A stretch of 64,000 nt of DNA from Mesostigma viride. Its lineage: Eukaryota > Streptophyta > Mesostigmatophyceae > Mesostigmatales > Mesostigmataceae. Location: NCBI GenBank assembly GCA_009746045.1, contig RPFO01000312.1, positions 2,353,279-2,417,278 of the forward strand, written 5' to 3'. The notes beneath the pieces are model-generated. The model searched no databases. It was not told where the DNA came from and worked only from the letters and a program-made list of their open reading frames with translations. The number at the start of each line of letters is the position of its first letter. Position 1 is the stretch's first letter. The translations under genes and the position numbers were made by a program. This document shows, piece after piece, positions 1 to 9,435 of the stretch.

Positions 1-860
1 TATCAGTGCCCCATGTCAGGCCTGTCCTGAATGAGTATCACGGCACGGGGAGTCTGCCAGGAGAGGAGCTGTACACGCCAGGGATGTTACACGACACATG
101 GAGAATTTTGCTATGTCTCTACGTGGGGTTGCTGAACAGGGGAGCAGCTATGTCATCAGTGCTGCTGGACTTCAAGAGGGCATTTTTAAAATCTGATCCA
201 GAAGTGGCCAGGAGGGTGTGGAAGCAGGATGAGCCTTACTGTGTTGAGGTGCCTGCTATCTGGAAGCTGGAGCTGCATCAACATTTCCTGGTTATTCTGA
301 AGGGCCTGGAAGGACTCAGGTCGAGCCCAATCATCTGGAGGCTCACGCTGCAGGAAGCTCTGATCAGTGAGTGTGGCTTGAGAGTGTCTTCAGTTGATCC
401 CTGTTTGTTGCTGGCCCAATGGGAGGGTCTGCCAGTGTATGCTAGTTTGCATGGAGATGATCTGCATTTGCTAGCCCCCACGACCTGGCTGAAGAAGTTT
501 ATTCCTGTCATCAGTGGCAAGTTTTCACTGGGCAAGGAGCTGTGGCAGGAGCCCAACAAGCCTGTAGTGTTCTGTGGAATGCAGGCTACCCTGTTCAGGA
601 GGGATGGGGAGTGGAGTATCAGGCTTCAGGCTGGAGGAGATTATAAACAGACCATTGTGAAGGCCTTGCCAGAGAAGATCACCCAGGCTGCAGGACCTGA
701 GTTGAGAGGCATGTGGGCCTGGTTTGCCAGCATCTGTGGTCCGTCTTTGATGGTCCATAGTAGAATGCCTGATGATGTGCTTGAGGATGAGAAGCCTCGA
801 GTCATAGCCCGATTGGTGGAGAGTACCCCTGATCTGATTTTGTCTGGGATTGACTTTGCC
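1..860 (+). pseudogene. copia-1 pol fragment, reverse transcriptase part
   Basis: This is the middle of a copia-type polyprotein (reverse transcriptase, plus the linker to RNase H), open in one frame from the window edge to about base 860. It is almost identical to the matching part of the intact 1185-residue pol encoded at 42137-45694 on the other strand, which identifies it. Visible RT landmarks are the first catalytic Asp in LLDFKRAFLKSD and a second catalytic box read as LHGDD, where copia elements normally have YVDD. The reading stops matching copia at GIDFA, where the foldback begins; the rest of pol resumes at 21237. It is a broken gene, interrupted by about 20.4 kb of inserted DNA. 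The 5' LTR, gag and integrase lie outside the window. Confidence 0.9.
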
Positions 861-1893
861 CCAACATTATCGCAAGCCAACCCCCTTTCAGGGTCCCAAA
901 ACCACCTGGCAGGGTGCCAAAATACTAATATTCACCCCCTGAAAAGGCTTTCTCACTACCTGAGGGAGACCCAGCCAAAACCCCGGCTCAGACCCTGAGA
1001 AACCCCCCCGCCCTGGTTATTAGCCAGGGGGTGGGGATATTTTCTCCCCCTCCCTGGTCCCCCATACCCGGCAGACTGCCACGTGTCACCCCCTGATTGG
1101 CTGGCTACTAGGCCTGATATAACCAGGGTGGAAATAGGCTCCGCCAGGGTGCTCCAAAAGCAAAAAAGCCCCATCACCTGGTTGGTGACGGGGCCCTGTC
1201 AGACATTGACACCCGGCTGGTTTCCCCTTCAAATTTTGACAGGGCCCCTGGCCAGGAAAAAAAATATCTAAAGCTACTATAGATATATTCTAGTATATCC
1301 AAGATACTCCCGAGTACCAGGGAGTAGACTCGAATATCCCCCCTGGTCCCAAGGCGGCCGGGTCCACCCCAGAGATGCGCATCTCTGGGGTGGACCCGGC
1401 CGCCTTGGGACCAGGGGGATATTCGAGTCTACTCCCTGGTACTCGGGAGTATCTTGGATATACTAGAATATATCTATAGTAGCTTTAGATATTTTTTTCC
1501 TGGCCAGGGGCCCTGTCAAAATTTGAAGGGGAAACCAGCCGGGTGTCAATGTCTGACAGGGCCCCGTCACCAACCAGGTGATGGGGCTTTTTTGCTTTTG
1601 GAGCACCCTGGCGGAGCCTATTTCCACCCTGGTTATATCAGGCCTAGTAGCCAGCCAATCAGGGGGTGACACGTGGCAGTCTGCCGGGTATGGGGGACCA
1701 GGGAGGGGGAGAAAATATCCCCACCCCCTGGCTAATAACCAGGGCGGGGGGTTTCTCAGGGTCTGAGCCGGGGTTTTGGCTGGGTCTCCCTCAGGTAGTG
1801 AGAAAGCCTTTTCAGGGGGTGAATATTAGTATTTTGGCACCCTGCCAGGTGGTTTTGGGACCCTGAAAGGGGGTTGGCTTGCGATAATGTTGG
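861..1893. repeat. ~1.03 kb foldback (giant palindrome)
   Basis: The left arm beginning ccaacattatcgcaagcc at 861 is repeated as its reverse complement ending at 1893. The arms meet at the self-complementary centre agagatgcgcatctct at 1371-1386 with almost no spacer. Both arms carry the same short ORF shadows in opposite orientation, so no gene is claimed. No target-site duplication is evident: the left flank ends tttgcc and the right flank starts ctccacg. A further 52 bases (1894-1945) of unassigned sequence separate it from the viral terminal repeat. It could be a foldback transposon, a MITE-like element, or an end product of inverted duplication when the viral element integrated. Confidence 0.85.
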
Positions 1894-2249
1894 CTCCACG
1901 TCAATAGGGGGTTCTTGGCCGGCTGTGGCACTTTTGGGGGCACTCCTACGGCTTCGCAAGGTAACCCCCTATTTACTGCTTGTTTTGCTATTTAAATTGA
2001 ATAGGCGCTGGATATATGTTGTTAATTACTTGATTATTGAATAGGACACCATACTGCTTTATTGTAGGGCCCTGGATAGCCCTTTATTCTTCTGGTCGGC
2101 TGTTGCCGGTCCCATTCCTTCTCCTTAGCCTTATTGTTCAGGGGTGGCTGTCAGGAGGTAAAAAGTTCCCATCCCCTGAAGTGGGAAAGTGAGAGCTCTG
2201 CCTGCGTTGTTGCCCTCTTTATTGCGCGCGTGCAGATGGCCAGGGTCGA

Positions 2250-3287
2250 CTAGTATCGCATGGCCTTCTTGAGGATGTCGCGGCACTCGTCGATCACGTC
2301 TTGCACGACTTTGCGCGGGTCGTCCCCGTCGTCCAGGTCCCTCTTGCGCTTGATGCCGACGTCCATGAACTGGTTGGCCACGTCGACGTATCTGTCCAGC
2401 AGCTCCTGCCTGCGCTCCTGGTAGGCGGCCTTCCACTTGGCGGCCTCGGCCTCGAACCTGTCCCTCTCCTGCTCGAGGTTGAACTTGTCCTTGTCGGCCT
2501 TCCGCTCGGTGGCCAGCTCGTCCTGGAAGTGCTGCTTGGCCTGGAACTTGAGCTCCTTGTGGATGGCGGTGACCTGGGCCTGCGCGTCCTCCACCTTGGC
2601 GGCGTGCTCCTTGTTGGCCTGCACCAGCTCCTTTTGAAGCTTTGCTGCCTCCGCTCGCTCCTGCTCCGAGACAGCGACCTTGCCCGCCAGGTCCTTCAAG
2701 AGGGCCACCTGCAGGTTGTGGTGCTGGTGGATGAGGGCCAGCTGCCTCTCCTGGTGCTCCGAGACCACCGCGAGCAGGCGGTTCTCCATCTCCTCGTCGC
2801 GCGCCTTGCCGTTGTCCACGTCCTGGGCGTAGATGCCCAGTGCCAGCTCGGCCACCTTGAGGGAGTCGCCCGCGAACAGCTCGCTGGCCACCTTCATGGC
2901 CACGGTAGCCATGTCGGGGTGGTACTGCACGGCCAGCGCGAAGAGCAGCACCTTGGGGGCGTACGTGCCAGATACCGGGCTGCGGCCATCCACCTCATGC
3001 AGGGTGCAGTCAACTCCCTGCGACTCCAGCAGCTTGATGGTGGTCTGCGTCCTGCCGGTAGCCATCGCGCGGTCCACCATTCTTTTCTGCTGCCCACCGT
3101 TCTGCAAAAGCTTGCTTAAGTTACCATGGCCCGTCTTCCTGTCGAAGGCAATCAGAAGCTCGCACCCCTTAAATGTTCTGAACTCGTACTCATCCGCAAA
3201 CTCCTTGCAATCCTGAGGCAGCTCATCGAAGGGCACCAGGCCAAAGTAATCTTGGCGGAGGGAGGGGGAGTTGCCGATGAGAGCCAT
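2250..3287 (-). CDS. KilA-N/Bro-N-like coiled-coil protein, left TIR copy
   Basis: 345 residues, ATG at 3287. The N-terminal ~130 residues look like a KilA-N or Bro-type DNA-binding domain: a variable start, then a segment around residues 100-135 reading SGTYAPKVLLFALAVQYHP, which resembles the G-T-Y..P-x-L hallmark of KilA-N proteins. Residues ~165-310 are a long charged coiled coil rich in Glu, Lys, Gln and Ala. A basic GIKRKR patch near 320 could be a nuclear signal. Such proteins are common in giant viruses and phages as presumed DNA-binding regulators; the biochemical role is unknown. The gene is transcribed outward, towards the element's end, and is duplicated exactly in the other TIR. 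The family call rests on motif resemblance only. Confidence 0.75.
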   Translation of the reverse strand: MALIGNSPSLRQDYFGLVPFDELPQDCKEFADEYEFRTFKGCELLIAFDRKTGHGNLSKLLQNGGQQKRMVDRAMATGRTQTTIKLLESQGVDCTLHEVDGRSPVSGTYAPKVLLFALAVQYHPDMATVAMKVASELFAGDSLKVAELALGIYAQDVDNGKARDEEMENRLLAVVSEHQERQLALIHQHHNLQVALLKDLAGKVAVSEQERAEAAKLQKELVQANKEHAAKVEDAQAQVTAIHKELKFQAKQHFQDELATERKADKDKFNLEQERDRFEAEAAKWKAAYQERRQELLDRYVDVANQFMDVGIKRKRDLDDGDDPRKVVQDVIDECRDILKKAMRY

Positions 3288-4239
3288 GGTAGTGGTATAT
3301 CATACGCCAGGAAATAAAATTTCCTCCTGTAAGCGCGCATTCCCAGGTACTGTCATAAGTATGCATTTTTGCTTACTTAATCCCGACACCGTACCGCAAC
3401 CCCGTCTCGGGTGCTGACTAACTTGACATTTTGTCAAATTAATTCTAACATTCGTCCACACAAATGTGGACTTAGCTCAGCGTGTCTCCGAGATCTAGTG
3501 AGAATCGCTTATCGAGCATCGACTAAGTGGGCATTTATGCCCAACTAATTCTCGCATCCCCCGAATGCACACTCTGCACCGCCGTCGGTTCTCGCGGCTC
3601 GCGGTCCGGCGCGGTCGTCAGGGTGGGCGGAGATAATTTACCGCGCTCGATAGGCGAGCGGGCCGGGTGGCGGTGGACCGGCTCGGGCGAACTGGGTCCA
3701 CCGCGGTAGCGGGTGCGCGAGGGAGGGGGCGCGGCGGGGCCGGGAGGGGGGTCGACGGTTAGAACTCGGTCCCGAAGTCCGTCCACCGTGGGGGGGCGGG
3801 AAAGGGCCGCGAGGGGGTGACGACTTCACTCGCGGGGCGGGAGGGCCGGGAGGGGGGTGACGGTGGACGCAGTTCGATGGACGCAGTTGAAATTTTTTTT
3901 TGGAGGGGAGGGTTTTTTTGAAAGGGGTATACGGGTGGGTGTATGCATCATGGGGTGATGATCATGGGGTCATCATCATGGGGTGACGGAAGGGATGGCT
4001 TTCATTCCCCATAACTTTTATGCTCTTGAAAAAAAAAAGAAAAAAAGAACTGGGTCCATCGAACTGCGTCCACTTCGACTGTCGAGAACCCCGTCTGGGA
4101 GGGTCTTTTATTCCGCGGGGCCGCGAGAGGGTCGTTTGGTCGTGCGACGGTGGACGCAGTTCGGTCCGGCGATGACGCGCGGGTCGGGTTTCTCGCGGGG
4201 TGACCGGCACCGGGAAGGGGGGCGGGTGGACCGCGTTCG
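3288..4239. other. Non-coding inner part of the TIR with repeated motifs
   Basis: No convincing gene. Variants of a gtggacgcagttcg motif recur in both orientations (around 3776, 3870-3897, 4048-4075, 4150 and 4225), as does tgggtccaccgcgg near 3700. atcatggggt occurs three times at 3946-3985. Homopolymer A/T and G tracts occur near 3892-3925 and 4027-4047. The same block is present inverted at 18943-19894. Position and symmetry suggest replication, end-resolution or packaging signals, but that is inference. Confidence 0.6.
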
Positions 4240-4250
4240 TTCCGCTCCGG

Positions 4251-4727
4251 TTACATGAAGATCCTTGATCGACCCCCTCTGTGCCTCGCGCACTTGTGTC
4301 CGCACCTTACGGGATTCATGCACCACCGTTTGCTCTTCCGGGCCTTGTCCCATACCGCGACGGTCGGCATTGAGTACCAGCACACCAGCGTGTAATGCTC
4401 GGGTATGAGATTGCCGTGCCGCTGGACGGAGCCGACCCCGAGGTTCATCCTCATCTGGCGGTAGTAGTCGGTGTGGCCGGTGTCCAAATCGGCCCAGGGG
4501 TAGCACGCCGCCCAGTAGTAGGCGGTGATCCTGCGCATCTCGATGACCAGCGCGGTGATCCTCTGCGCCTTCTCCGCCTCCTCCCTGTCATCGGACGTCT
4601 TCTGCAGGACGACCTCCAGACACTTGTAGACCTTGTGGAGTGACTTGCGGATGACCCCGTATCGGGTGTCCCCGAACGCATCCCACTCGGGGGTGCCCTC
4701 CCTGTTCTTGATATCCGGGTCCGGCAT
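4251..4727 (-). CDS. Uncharacterised 158-residue viral ORF
   Basis: ATG at 4727; the stop lies just 12 bp inside the inner edge of the left TIR. I do not recognise the family. The protein is mixed alpha-type, rich in Arg, Tyr and Trp, with a central helix-like stretch and a C-terminal part containing spaced Cys and His (WCMNPVRCGHKCARH), a possible zinc site. Codon use is GC-ending like neighbouring viral genes. It is divergent from the gene at 4869, with an AT-rich ~140-bp gap holding both promoters. Having no homologue at the right edge, it marks where the unique region begins. Confidence 0.5.
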   Translation of the reverse strand: MPDPDIKNREGTPEWDAFGDTRYGVIRKSLHKVYKCLEVVLQKTSDDREEAEKAQRITALVIEMRRITAYYWAACYPWADLDTGHTDYYRQMRMNLGVGSVQRHGNLIPEHYTLVCWYSMPTVAVWDKARKSKRWCMNPVRCGHKCARHRGGRSRIFM

Positions 4728-4868
4728 ACAGCACGCCGGATAGTTGTGGGGATCCCACAGACTGCATCGCGACCGTGCAGGTGCTGGTAGGGCAGTTGGT
4801 CAGGCCACTTACACCCGCCCAGCACACTTACAAATAAAAATGCGTGCGAAATGTTATATGTGCCCGTT

Positions 4869-5377
4869 ATGAAGAAACGATCAGGCAGGTGCACGGCCAG
4901 GACGACACGCGGCCCTCGGTGCCGATTTAAGCCCTTGTTTGGCTCTCTGTGTGGCGTGCATGCCCGCGCGGGAAACGCAAAGAGGCACCCCATGCGCGCG
5001 GTCCGAGAAGAAGATCCTCCCATCCATTTCCCCCCCGATGGCACGATGATGACAGGTACGAAGAGATGATGGCGGCCGAACGCGTCACGGAACAGATCAA
5101 CAGCGGATCCGATACCTCCGCATGGAACGACAACGACGCTCGTGAGCTGGCCCGCCAAGCGCCAGAGCTGAAACGTCTCATCACTGCCGACGAAGAAAGG
5201 GCGGACGAAGAAATACGACGGAACCAGGCGAACAGAGACCGACTACTACAACAGCGGCCGGACTTGGAGCACCAGATCGAGTCGTGGTTCTTGCACAACG
5301 ATTTCGAGATCAGGAAGAAATACAACGATAAACACAAGCGGTTGCTCCTCCGCGAAGGATTCCCCGCTCCCAGGTAG
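4869..5377 (+). pseudogene. Cys/His mini-finger protein, frameshifted (left paralogue)
   Basis: ATG at 4869. The N-terminal ~30 residues show the spaced pattern C-x-A-x-T-x-R-G-x-x-C ... G-x-L-C-G-x-H, a small zinc-binding motif I recall from giant-virus and phage hypothetical proteins (DUF5763-like, from memory). The rest is charged and helical, ending in KHKRLLLREG. The two halves lie in frames offset by one missing base, most simply in the C7 run at 5030-5036. The gene at 18332-18901 starts with the same finger pattern, has a similar charged tail, and sits at the opposite inner edge in mirror orientation, so the two are probably diverged duplicates. The frameshift may be an assembly error. 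Confidence 0.6.
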
Positions 5378-5715
5378 ACCTCATCCACGACGTGGTGGGC
5401 GCTGGTGTGTAGTGCGCGGTCTGAGGCTAGATTGTGACAAAAAGCGGCAAGAGGTGCAAAAACCGTGACCAATGGGGAGGCTGTCATCTGCACATCGGGA
5501 GAGTAATCATTGTAAGGCCCCTTTCTACTCTCCCTAGAGGGAATTTAGCTTATTGGTACCCCTATTTGTAATGAATGAAACGATTTGCATGCAATCAACC
5601 ATGTGTTTTATTATTAACAATAGTTTTTATTAACAATGGTTTTAGTTGCTCTATTAGAGCTCAGGGGAACTCGCGGATCTCAGGGGATTAGTTATCTCAC
5701 CGAGAGTCATATCGC
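5378..5715. other. AT-rich intergenic region
   Basis: 338 bp without a supported gene. The second half (about 5555-5640) is distinctly AT-rich, with tttattattaacaatag and tttttattaacaatgg as near-repeats. It probably holds the terminator of the upstream gene and the promoter of the HNH gene at 5716. Confidence 0.5.
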
Positions 5716-6399
5716 ATGGAGGCCCGCGTGCGGCAGTACAACGTGCACATGAGATACGTGGCCGGTCTGGCGGGGGTCAAGCGCTACCCCCCTGTCCCCC
5801 CATCCGTCGCCAAGGAGCGGTGGACGGGCGCCTGCCACCGCTGCGGTCAGGCGGTGACCGCGTCCCGCGCCGTGTTCAGCACCCCGGGCGTGTGGTCGTG
5901 CCCCTCGTGCGCCGTGACCCCGCTGGACGGTGCTCGCGACCTGCTGTCCCGCACTCGCGAGCGAGCCGAGCTGTGCGGTCTGTGGGCGGCGCGCGCGCCC
6001 TCGGACAGGCCGAGGGTCGGGAAGGGGAGCGCACCGGTGCGCATCCCCAAGCCGCGCGGGGTGAACAGCCGCATGTGGGAGTACGTGAAGTCCCGCGCCG
6101 TGTCCGCGAACGCCCGCATGAAGCGGGACGGCGTGCGGCCCTGCTTCGACTCTCACGAGGTTGCCCAGATCTACGCCTGGTTCGTGGCCTCGCCGGAGTG
6201 CGCGGTGTGCGGCACGCCCTTCGCCATGGGGTTCGGGCCCAAGGAGGACGAGCTGTCCCTGGACAAGGCCGACCCGCTGGACCGCGCGTATTGCGGCAAC
6301 ACGCGCCTGCTCTGTCACGGCTGCAACAACGCCAAGCGGTTCGAGGACACCATGAGGCTGTACGCGCGCCTGATGGAGGCCAACCGGTGCCCCGTCTAG
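5716..6399 (+). CDS. HNH endonuclease-like protein with extra zinc ribbon
   Basis: 227 residues, ATG at 5716. Two CxxC pairs at residues 40-43 and 62-65 form a probable N-terminal zinc ribbon. The C-terminal part has the treble-clef HNH layout: CAVC at 162-165, a LDK acidic box at 182-184, Asn195, then CHGCNN at 200-205. HNH proteins cut or nick DNA with one metal ion; in large DNA viruses they occur as homing nucleases and as replication or packaging helpers. It is followed 45 bp later by the nuclease at 6445, so two nucleases are adjacent on one strand. The catalytic His is not obvious, so activity is uncertain. Confidence 0.7.
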   Translation: MEARVRQYNVHMRYVAGLAGVKRYPPVPPSVAKERWTGACHRCGQAVTASRAVFSTPGVWSCPSCAVTPLDGARDLLSRTRERAELCGLWAARAPSDRPRVGKGSAPVRIPKPRGVNSRMWEYVKSRAVSANARMKRDGVRPCFDSHEVAQIYAWFVASPECAVCGTPFAMGFGPKEDELSLDKADPLDRAYCGNTRLLCHGCNNAKRFEDTMRLYARLMEANRCPV

Positions 6400-6444
6400 T
6401 CTAGTATCATCCAATCAATTATCTTGCTTGCTTAGTATAACACG

Positions 6445-6981
6445 ATGTCGTTCGCGGGATTGCTGAAGACCGTTAGCTCCGGACTGATGCCGCGGGACCG
6501 CGAGACCGCGCCCGACCTGGCTACGTTGACGAACAGCGAGGTGAAGCCCTTCTCCTTTTACGGGCTGGTGTTCAAAGAGTGCAAGGTGTGCCAGGTGTGC
6601 GACGGGGACACGGTTAAAATAATTGCGCTGAACCCCTGGACACGCCAGCCCATGAAGGTGACCGTCCGGCTGCTGGGTATCGACACGGAAGAGCTGAAGC
6701 CGTTCCGCTACGTCCCGCAGAGGGACGCTATCATACAACGCGCGAGACTGGCCAGAAAGAGACTGCTCCAGCTGACCACCAACGTCTCGTGGGACGACCA
6801 CGACGAGGGGATGAGCCAGGCGGACATACAGGAGAGAGTGGACAAAAACACGAAGATCCTGGAGCTGCGCTGTCACTCCAACGACGCGTTCGGTCGCGTG
6901 CTGGGCTGGTTGGTGGACAAGGACACCAACCTGTGCATCAACGAGGTCATGCGAGCCGAGGGACACTGCAAGGCCCTCTAG
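6445..6981 (+). CDS. Staphylococcal-nuclease-fold (TNase-like) protein
   Basis: 178 residues, ATG at 6445. The SNase core is readable in order: CDGDTVKII (residues 52-60) with the metal-binding Asp, VRLLGIDTEE (74-83) with the catalytic Arg and acidic pair, and FGRVLGWLVDKD (149-160) with the second catalytic Arg. It ends at EGHCKAL, as is typical near the SNase C-terminus. The first ~40 residues are an unmatched extension without a signal peptide, so it probably acts inside the cell or factory. SNase-like proteins occur in several algal giant viruses. It lies downstream of the HNH gene on the same strand with an AT-rich promoter-like gap. Confidence 0.8.
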   Translation: MSFAGLLKTVSSGLMPRDRETAPDLATLTNSEVKPFSFYGLVFKECKVCQVCDGDTVKIIALNPWTRQPMKVTVRLLGIDTEELKPFRYVPQRDAIIQRARLARKRLLQLTTNVSWDDHDEGMSQADIQERVDKNTKILELRCHSNDAFGRVLGWLVDKDTNLCINEVMRAEGHCKAL

Positions 6982-7250
6982 CCATACCAACAGCGCAAGA
7001 CATAGAAAATGAACTTGGGTACACATTAGACAAATTAAGGCAAAAAATAGCCATTGAAAATGGTTGGGATGTCAATAATATGCCTGCTGACTGGGAATTA
7101 ATAGTAGATGGTCTACATCAGATCTCAAGAGAAAAAGATAACCCAGTTGCCTTTAAAAGCGTCGGCCAGCACCTAGTGCGCCGATCCAAAGAGCCGCCTA
7201 TCAAAGATCACACCGACACGACGCTGCAGACAAAAATCCGATCCGGGCAA
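6982..7250 (+). pseudogene. AT-rich coding-like fragment of foreign composition
   Basis: From about 6985 to 7185 the + strand is open and reads as a plausible globular protein piece (for example NELGYTLDKLRQKIAIENGW, then NMPADWELIVDGLHQI), using A/T-ending codons throughout. All neighbouring viral genes use G/C-ending codons. It has no good start or stop of its own and dissolves into the antisense of the next gene after about 7190. I do not recognise the family. It looks like the remnant of a gene acquired from an AT-rich source; chance openness is possible. Confidence 0.35.
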
Positions 7251-7252
7251 AT

Positions 7253-8662
7253 CTACTCGAGGGTGGCCAGGTCGACGAGGGTCAGCACCCCGTCGGGGAT
7301 GGTGGGGTGCCCGCTGATCCGCGCGCCACCGCCCAGCGGCTCGGTGACGGTCACGTAGAGGCGCGCCATCTCCAGGGACCAGCGGTGGCGGTCGCACGCC
7401 AGCACCAGCCTGGTCCACTTGCGCGCGAAGATCTGGGTCACCCGGAACTCCACCATGTCGTGCACGTACCCCGGGAGCCCACGGACAGCGTGCGGGCAGC
7501 ACCTGGACACCCTGGCGAACTCGGTCGCGATCTCGACCATGAGCTGCTTGGTCAGCGTCAGGGAGGCGGTTCCGAGGCCGAGCGCCTTGATCGTCCGCAC
7601 CCCCGTGGTGACCCGCTCGTAAACCTTGTCGATGATCTCCTTCTCCTGGCTGAGTTTGTCGTACCCGTCCGCCTTCCACCCCAGCTGCATCTCCATCACC
7701 GCCGAGTCCCGCATCTCGTCCCGCAACTTCGCGTCCGTCTCCTCCAGCTTCTCCGTCAGCCTCGCGATTTCGTCGCGGCTCTCGTCAAGCCGCCCCTTGA
7801 CGGCGACCAGCTCGCTGGCCAGCTGCCCGGCGTGCTTCTGAACCTCCCTCTCGGTGATGTCGTTCAGGGCCTTCTCGATGTCCGCCACCTTCTGGGCGGT
7901 CTCTCTCTCCGCCTGCTCCCGGAACCTCTGCAGCTCCTTGGTGGCGATCTCTCCCGCCCGCTGCAGCTCCAGGAGGCGCCTCTCCTCCTCCTCCTGGAGC
8001 TCCTGCTGCAGGCGCTCGACCATATCGCAACTCTCCTTCAGCTCCAGCCGCAGTACGGCGTTCTCCTCCGTCAGCTTGGATATCTCCTCCACGCGGTCGG
8101 AGATTTCGCTCACAAGCTCGTGGTTCTCCTTCACCATCTCGAGGTGCGCGCGGTTTATGGCGACCATGCTCGCGTTGTCCTGGGCCTGCTGCTGCTTGTA
8201 CACGTCGATCTGGCGCCAGAAGTCCAGTTGCTGCTCCTTCAGCTTCTTTTCTATCTCCTTTAGCTCCTCCTTGAGCCGGTCCGCGACTTCGTTGCGCTCG
8301 AACACTGGGGTGTGAGGCCTCACCCGGCTGGCCTGCTCCAGCTCCCGCAGGCCCTGGTCGGGAAGCTCCCATCCGTTGTTGTGGAAGTACTTGACTAACA
8401 GGGGGAGCTCACTCGCCAGCTCGGGGTTGTTAAGGCACACGTGGTACGCCAGAATTGGGTGTAGCGAGTGGCCGCCCCGCCCGGCCTTCCACGATGGGTT
8501 TCTCAGACCGCGTTCCTGGAGCGCGGCATCCAGCGCCTCCCGGATTTCCTTATGCCCCGGATAGTCCGTGAGGGCGTGGATGCATTTGTCGAGCCCCTTC
8601 CACCTTTCCATGGGGATGTATGCGTTGGGGTCGTTGATGTTTAACTGCTGCCGGTTCTGCAT
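7253..8662 (-). CDS. Second Bro/KilA-N-like coiled-coil protein
   Basis: About 469 residues using the ATG at 8662; a longer reading to 9250 only translates the tandem repeat upstream and is rejected. Residues ~10-120 contain SLHPILAYHV followed by a helix, resembling the KilA-N/Bro 'HPxLA' core. Residues ~135-340 form a long coiled coil. A C-terminal domain of about 110 residues (from GLGTASLTLTKQLMVEIATE to the end) is compact and Trp/Arg-containing, unlike the TIR protein. The architecture (DNA-binding head, coiled coil, C-terminal module) fits giant-virus Bro-like regulators. It is convergent with the SNase gene across the AT-rich fragment at 6982-7250. Confidence 0.65.
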   Translation of the reverse strand: MQNRQQLNINDPNAYIPMERWKGLDKCIHALTDYPGHKEIREALDAALQERGLRNPSWKAGRGGHSLHPILAYHVCLNNPELASELPLLVKYFHNNGWELPDQGLRELEQASRVRPHTPVFERNEVADRLKEELKEIEKKLKEQQLDFWRQIDVYKQQQAQDNASMVAINRAHLEMVKENHELVSEISDRVEEISKLTEENAVLRLELKESCDMVERLQQELQEEEERRLLELQRAGEIATKELQRFREQAERETAQKVADIEKALNDITEREVQKHAGQLASELVAVKGRLDESRDEIARLTEKLEETDAKLRDEMRDSAVMEMQLGWKADGYDKLSQEKEIIDKVYERVTTGVRTIKALGLGTASLTLTKQLMVEIATEFARVSRCCPHAVRGLPGYVHDMVEFRVTQIFARKWTRLVLACDRHRWSLEMARLYVTVTEPLGGGARISGHPTIPDGVLTLVDLATLE

Positions 8663-8734
8663 GTGCACAGGATAATAAGCGCAGTCAGGTAAAGCAGCAA
8701 AGGGAAAATTGAAGTGAGCTGAAACGAAAGGGCC

Positions 8735-9435
8735 CAAGACAGTGGATCCAGCAGTCCTGCATTGTACAAAAAGCCTGTGAATGCCTGCACAGTTTCGGAC
8801 AGGCGGCGGCAAACGGATGAAGCAGCCAGGAAAATATAAGGGGTGCTGAAAGGGTTCAAGAAAGTGGATCCAACAGTCCTGCATTGTACAAAAAGCCTGT
8901 GAATGCCTGCACAGTTTCGGACAGGCGGCGGCAAACGGATGAAGCAGCCAGGAAAATATAGGGGTGCTGAAAGGGTTCAAGAAAGTGGATCCACCAGTCC
9001 TGCATTGTACAAAAAGCCTTTGAATGCCTGCACAGTTTCGGACAGGCGGCGGCAAACGGATGAAGCAGCCAGGAAAATCTAGGGGGTTCTGAAAGGGTTC
9101 AAGAAAGTGGATCCACCAGTCCTGCATTGTACAAAAAGCCTTTGAATGCCTGCACAGTTTCGGACAGGCGGCGGAAAACGGATGAAGCAGCCAGGAAAAT
9201 ATAAGGTGGTGCTGAAAGGGTTCAAGAAAGTGGATCCACCAGTCCTGCATTGTACAAAAAGCCTTTGAATGCCTGCACAGTTTCGGACAGGCGGCGGCAA
9301 ACGGATAAAGCAGCCAGGAAAATCTAGGGTAATGAAAGCTTTAAGGGCCCAAGAAAGTGCTACCAACCCTCCTGCATTGTACAAATAACTTCTGAATGCT
9401 TGCACATGCCGGATAAGCGGCGGCAAACGGAATGT
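8735..9435. repeat. Tandem repeat, ~122-bp unit, about 6 copies
   Basis: Each unit contains ggatccaccagtcctgcatt, gtacaaaaagcc, gcctgcacagtttcggac, aggcggcggcaaacggat and agccaggaaaat. The conserved cctgcattgtacaaa recurs near 8756, 8878, 8999, 9120, 9244 and 9370. Copies are very similar, with the last most diverged. It lies immediately upstream of the Bro-like gene at 7253-8662, inside the viral element. Units stay open in one minus frame, which gives a spurious extension of that gene. Confidence 0.9.

Larger units (their letters stand above)
1946..4239. repeat. Left terminal inverted repeat (2,294 bp)
   Basis: Position x here pairs with position 23182-x in the right copy. The match runs from the outer ctacggcttcgcaagg to the inner ccgcgttcg and stops abruptly at both ends. 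It holds one complete gene (2250-3287, minus) read outward towards the element's end, an AT-rich outermost 300 bp with aataaa signals, and a motif-rich non-coding part (3288-4239). I saw no difference between the copies in the stretches compared, and both encode the same 345-residue protein. This implies recent duplication or ongoing homogenisation, as in poxvirus- or phycodnavirus-type genome ends. Confidence 0.92.

Noticed and set aside
2301-3119. 272-codon ORF antisense to the TIR gene (and its mirror at 20063-20881)
   Set aside because: Leu/Val/His-rich shadow of the coiled-coil gene in GC-rich codons.
8663-9250. N-terminal extension of the Bro-like protein to 665 residues
   Set aside because: It only translates the 122-bp tandem repeat; the ATG at 8662 gives a normal start.
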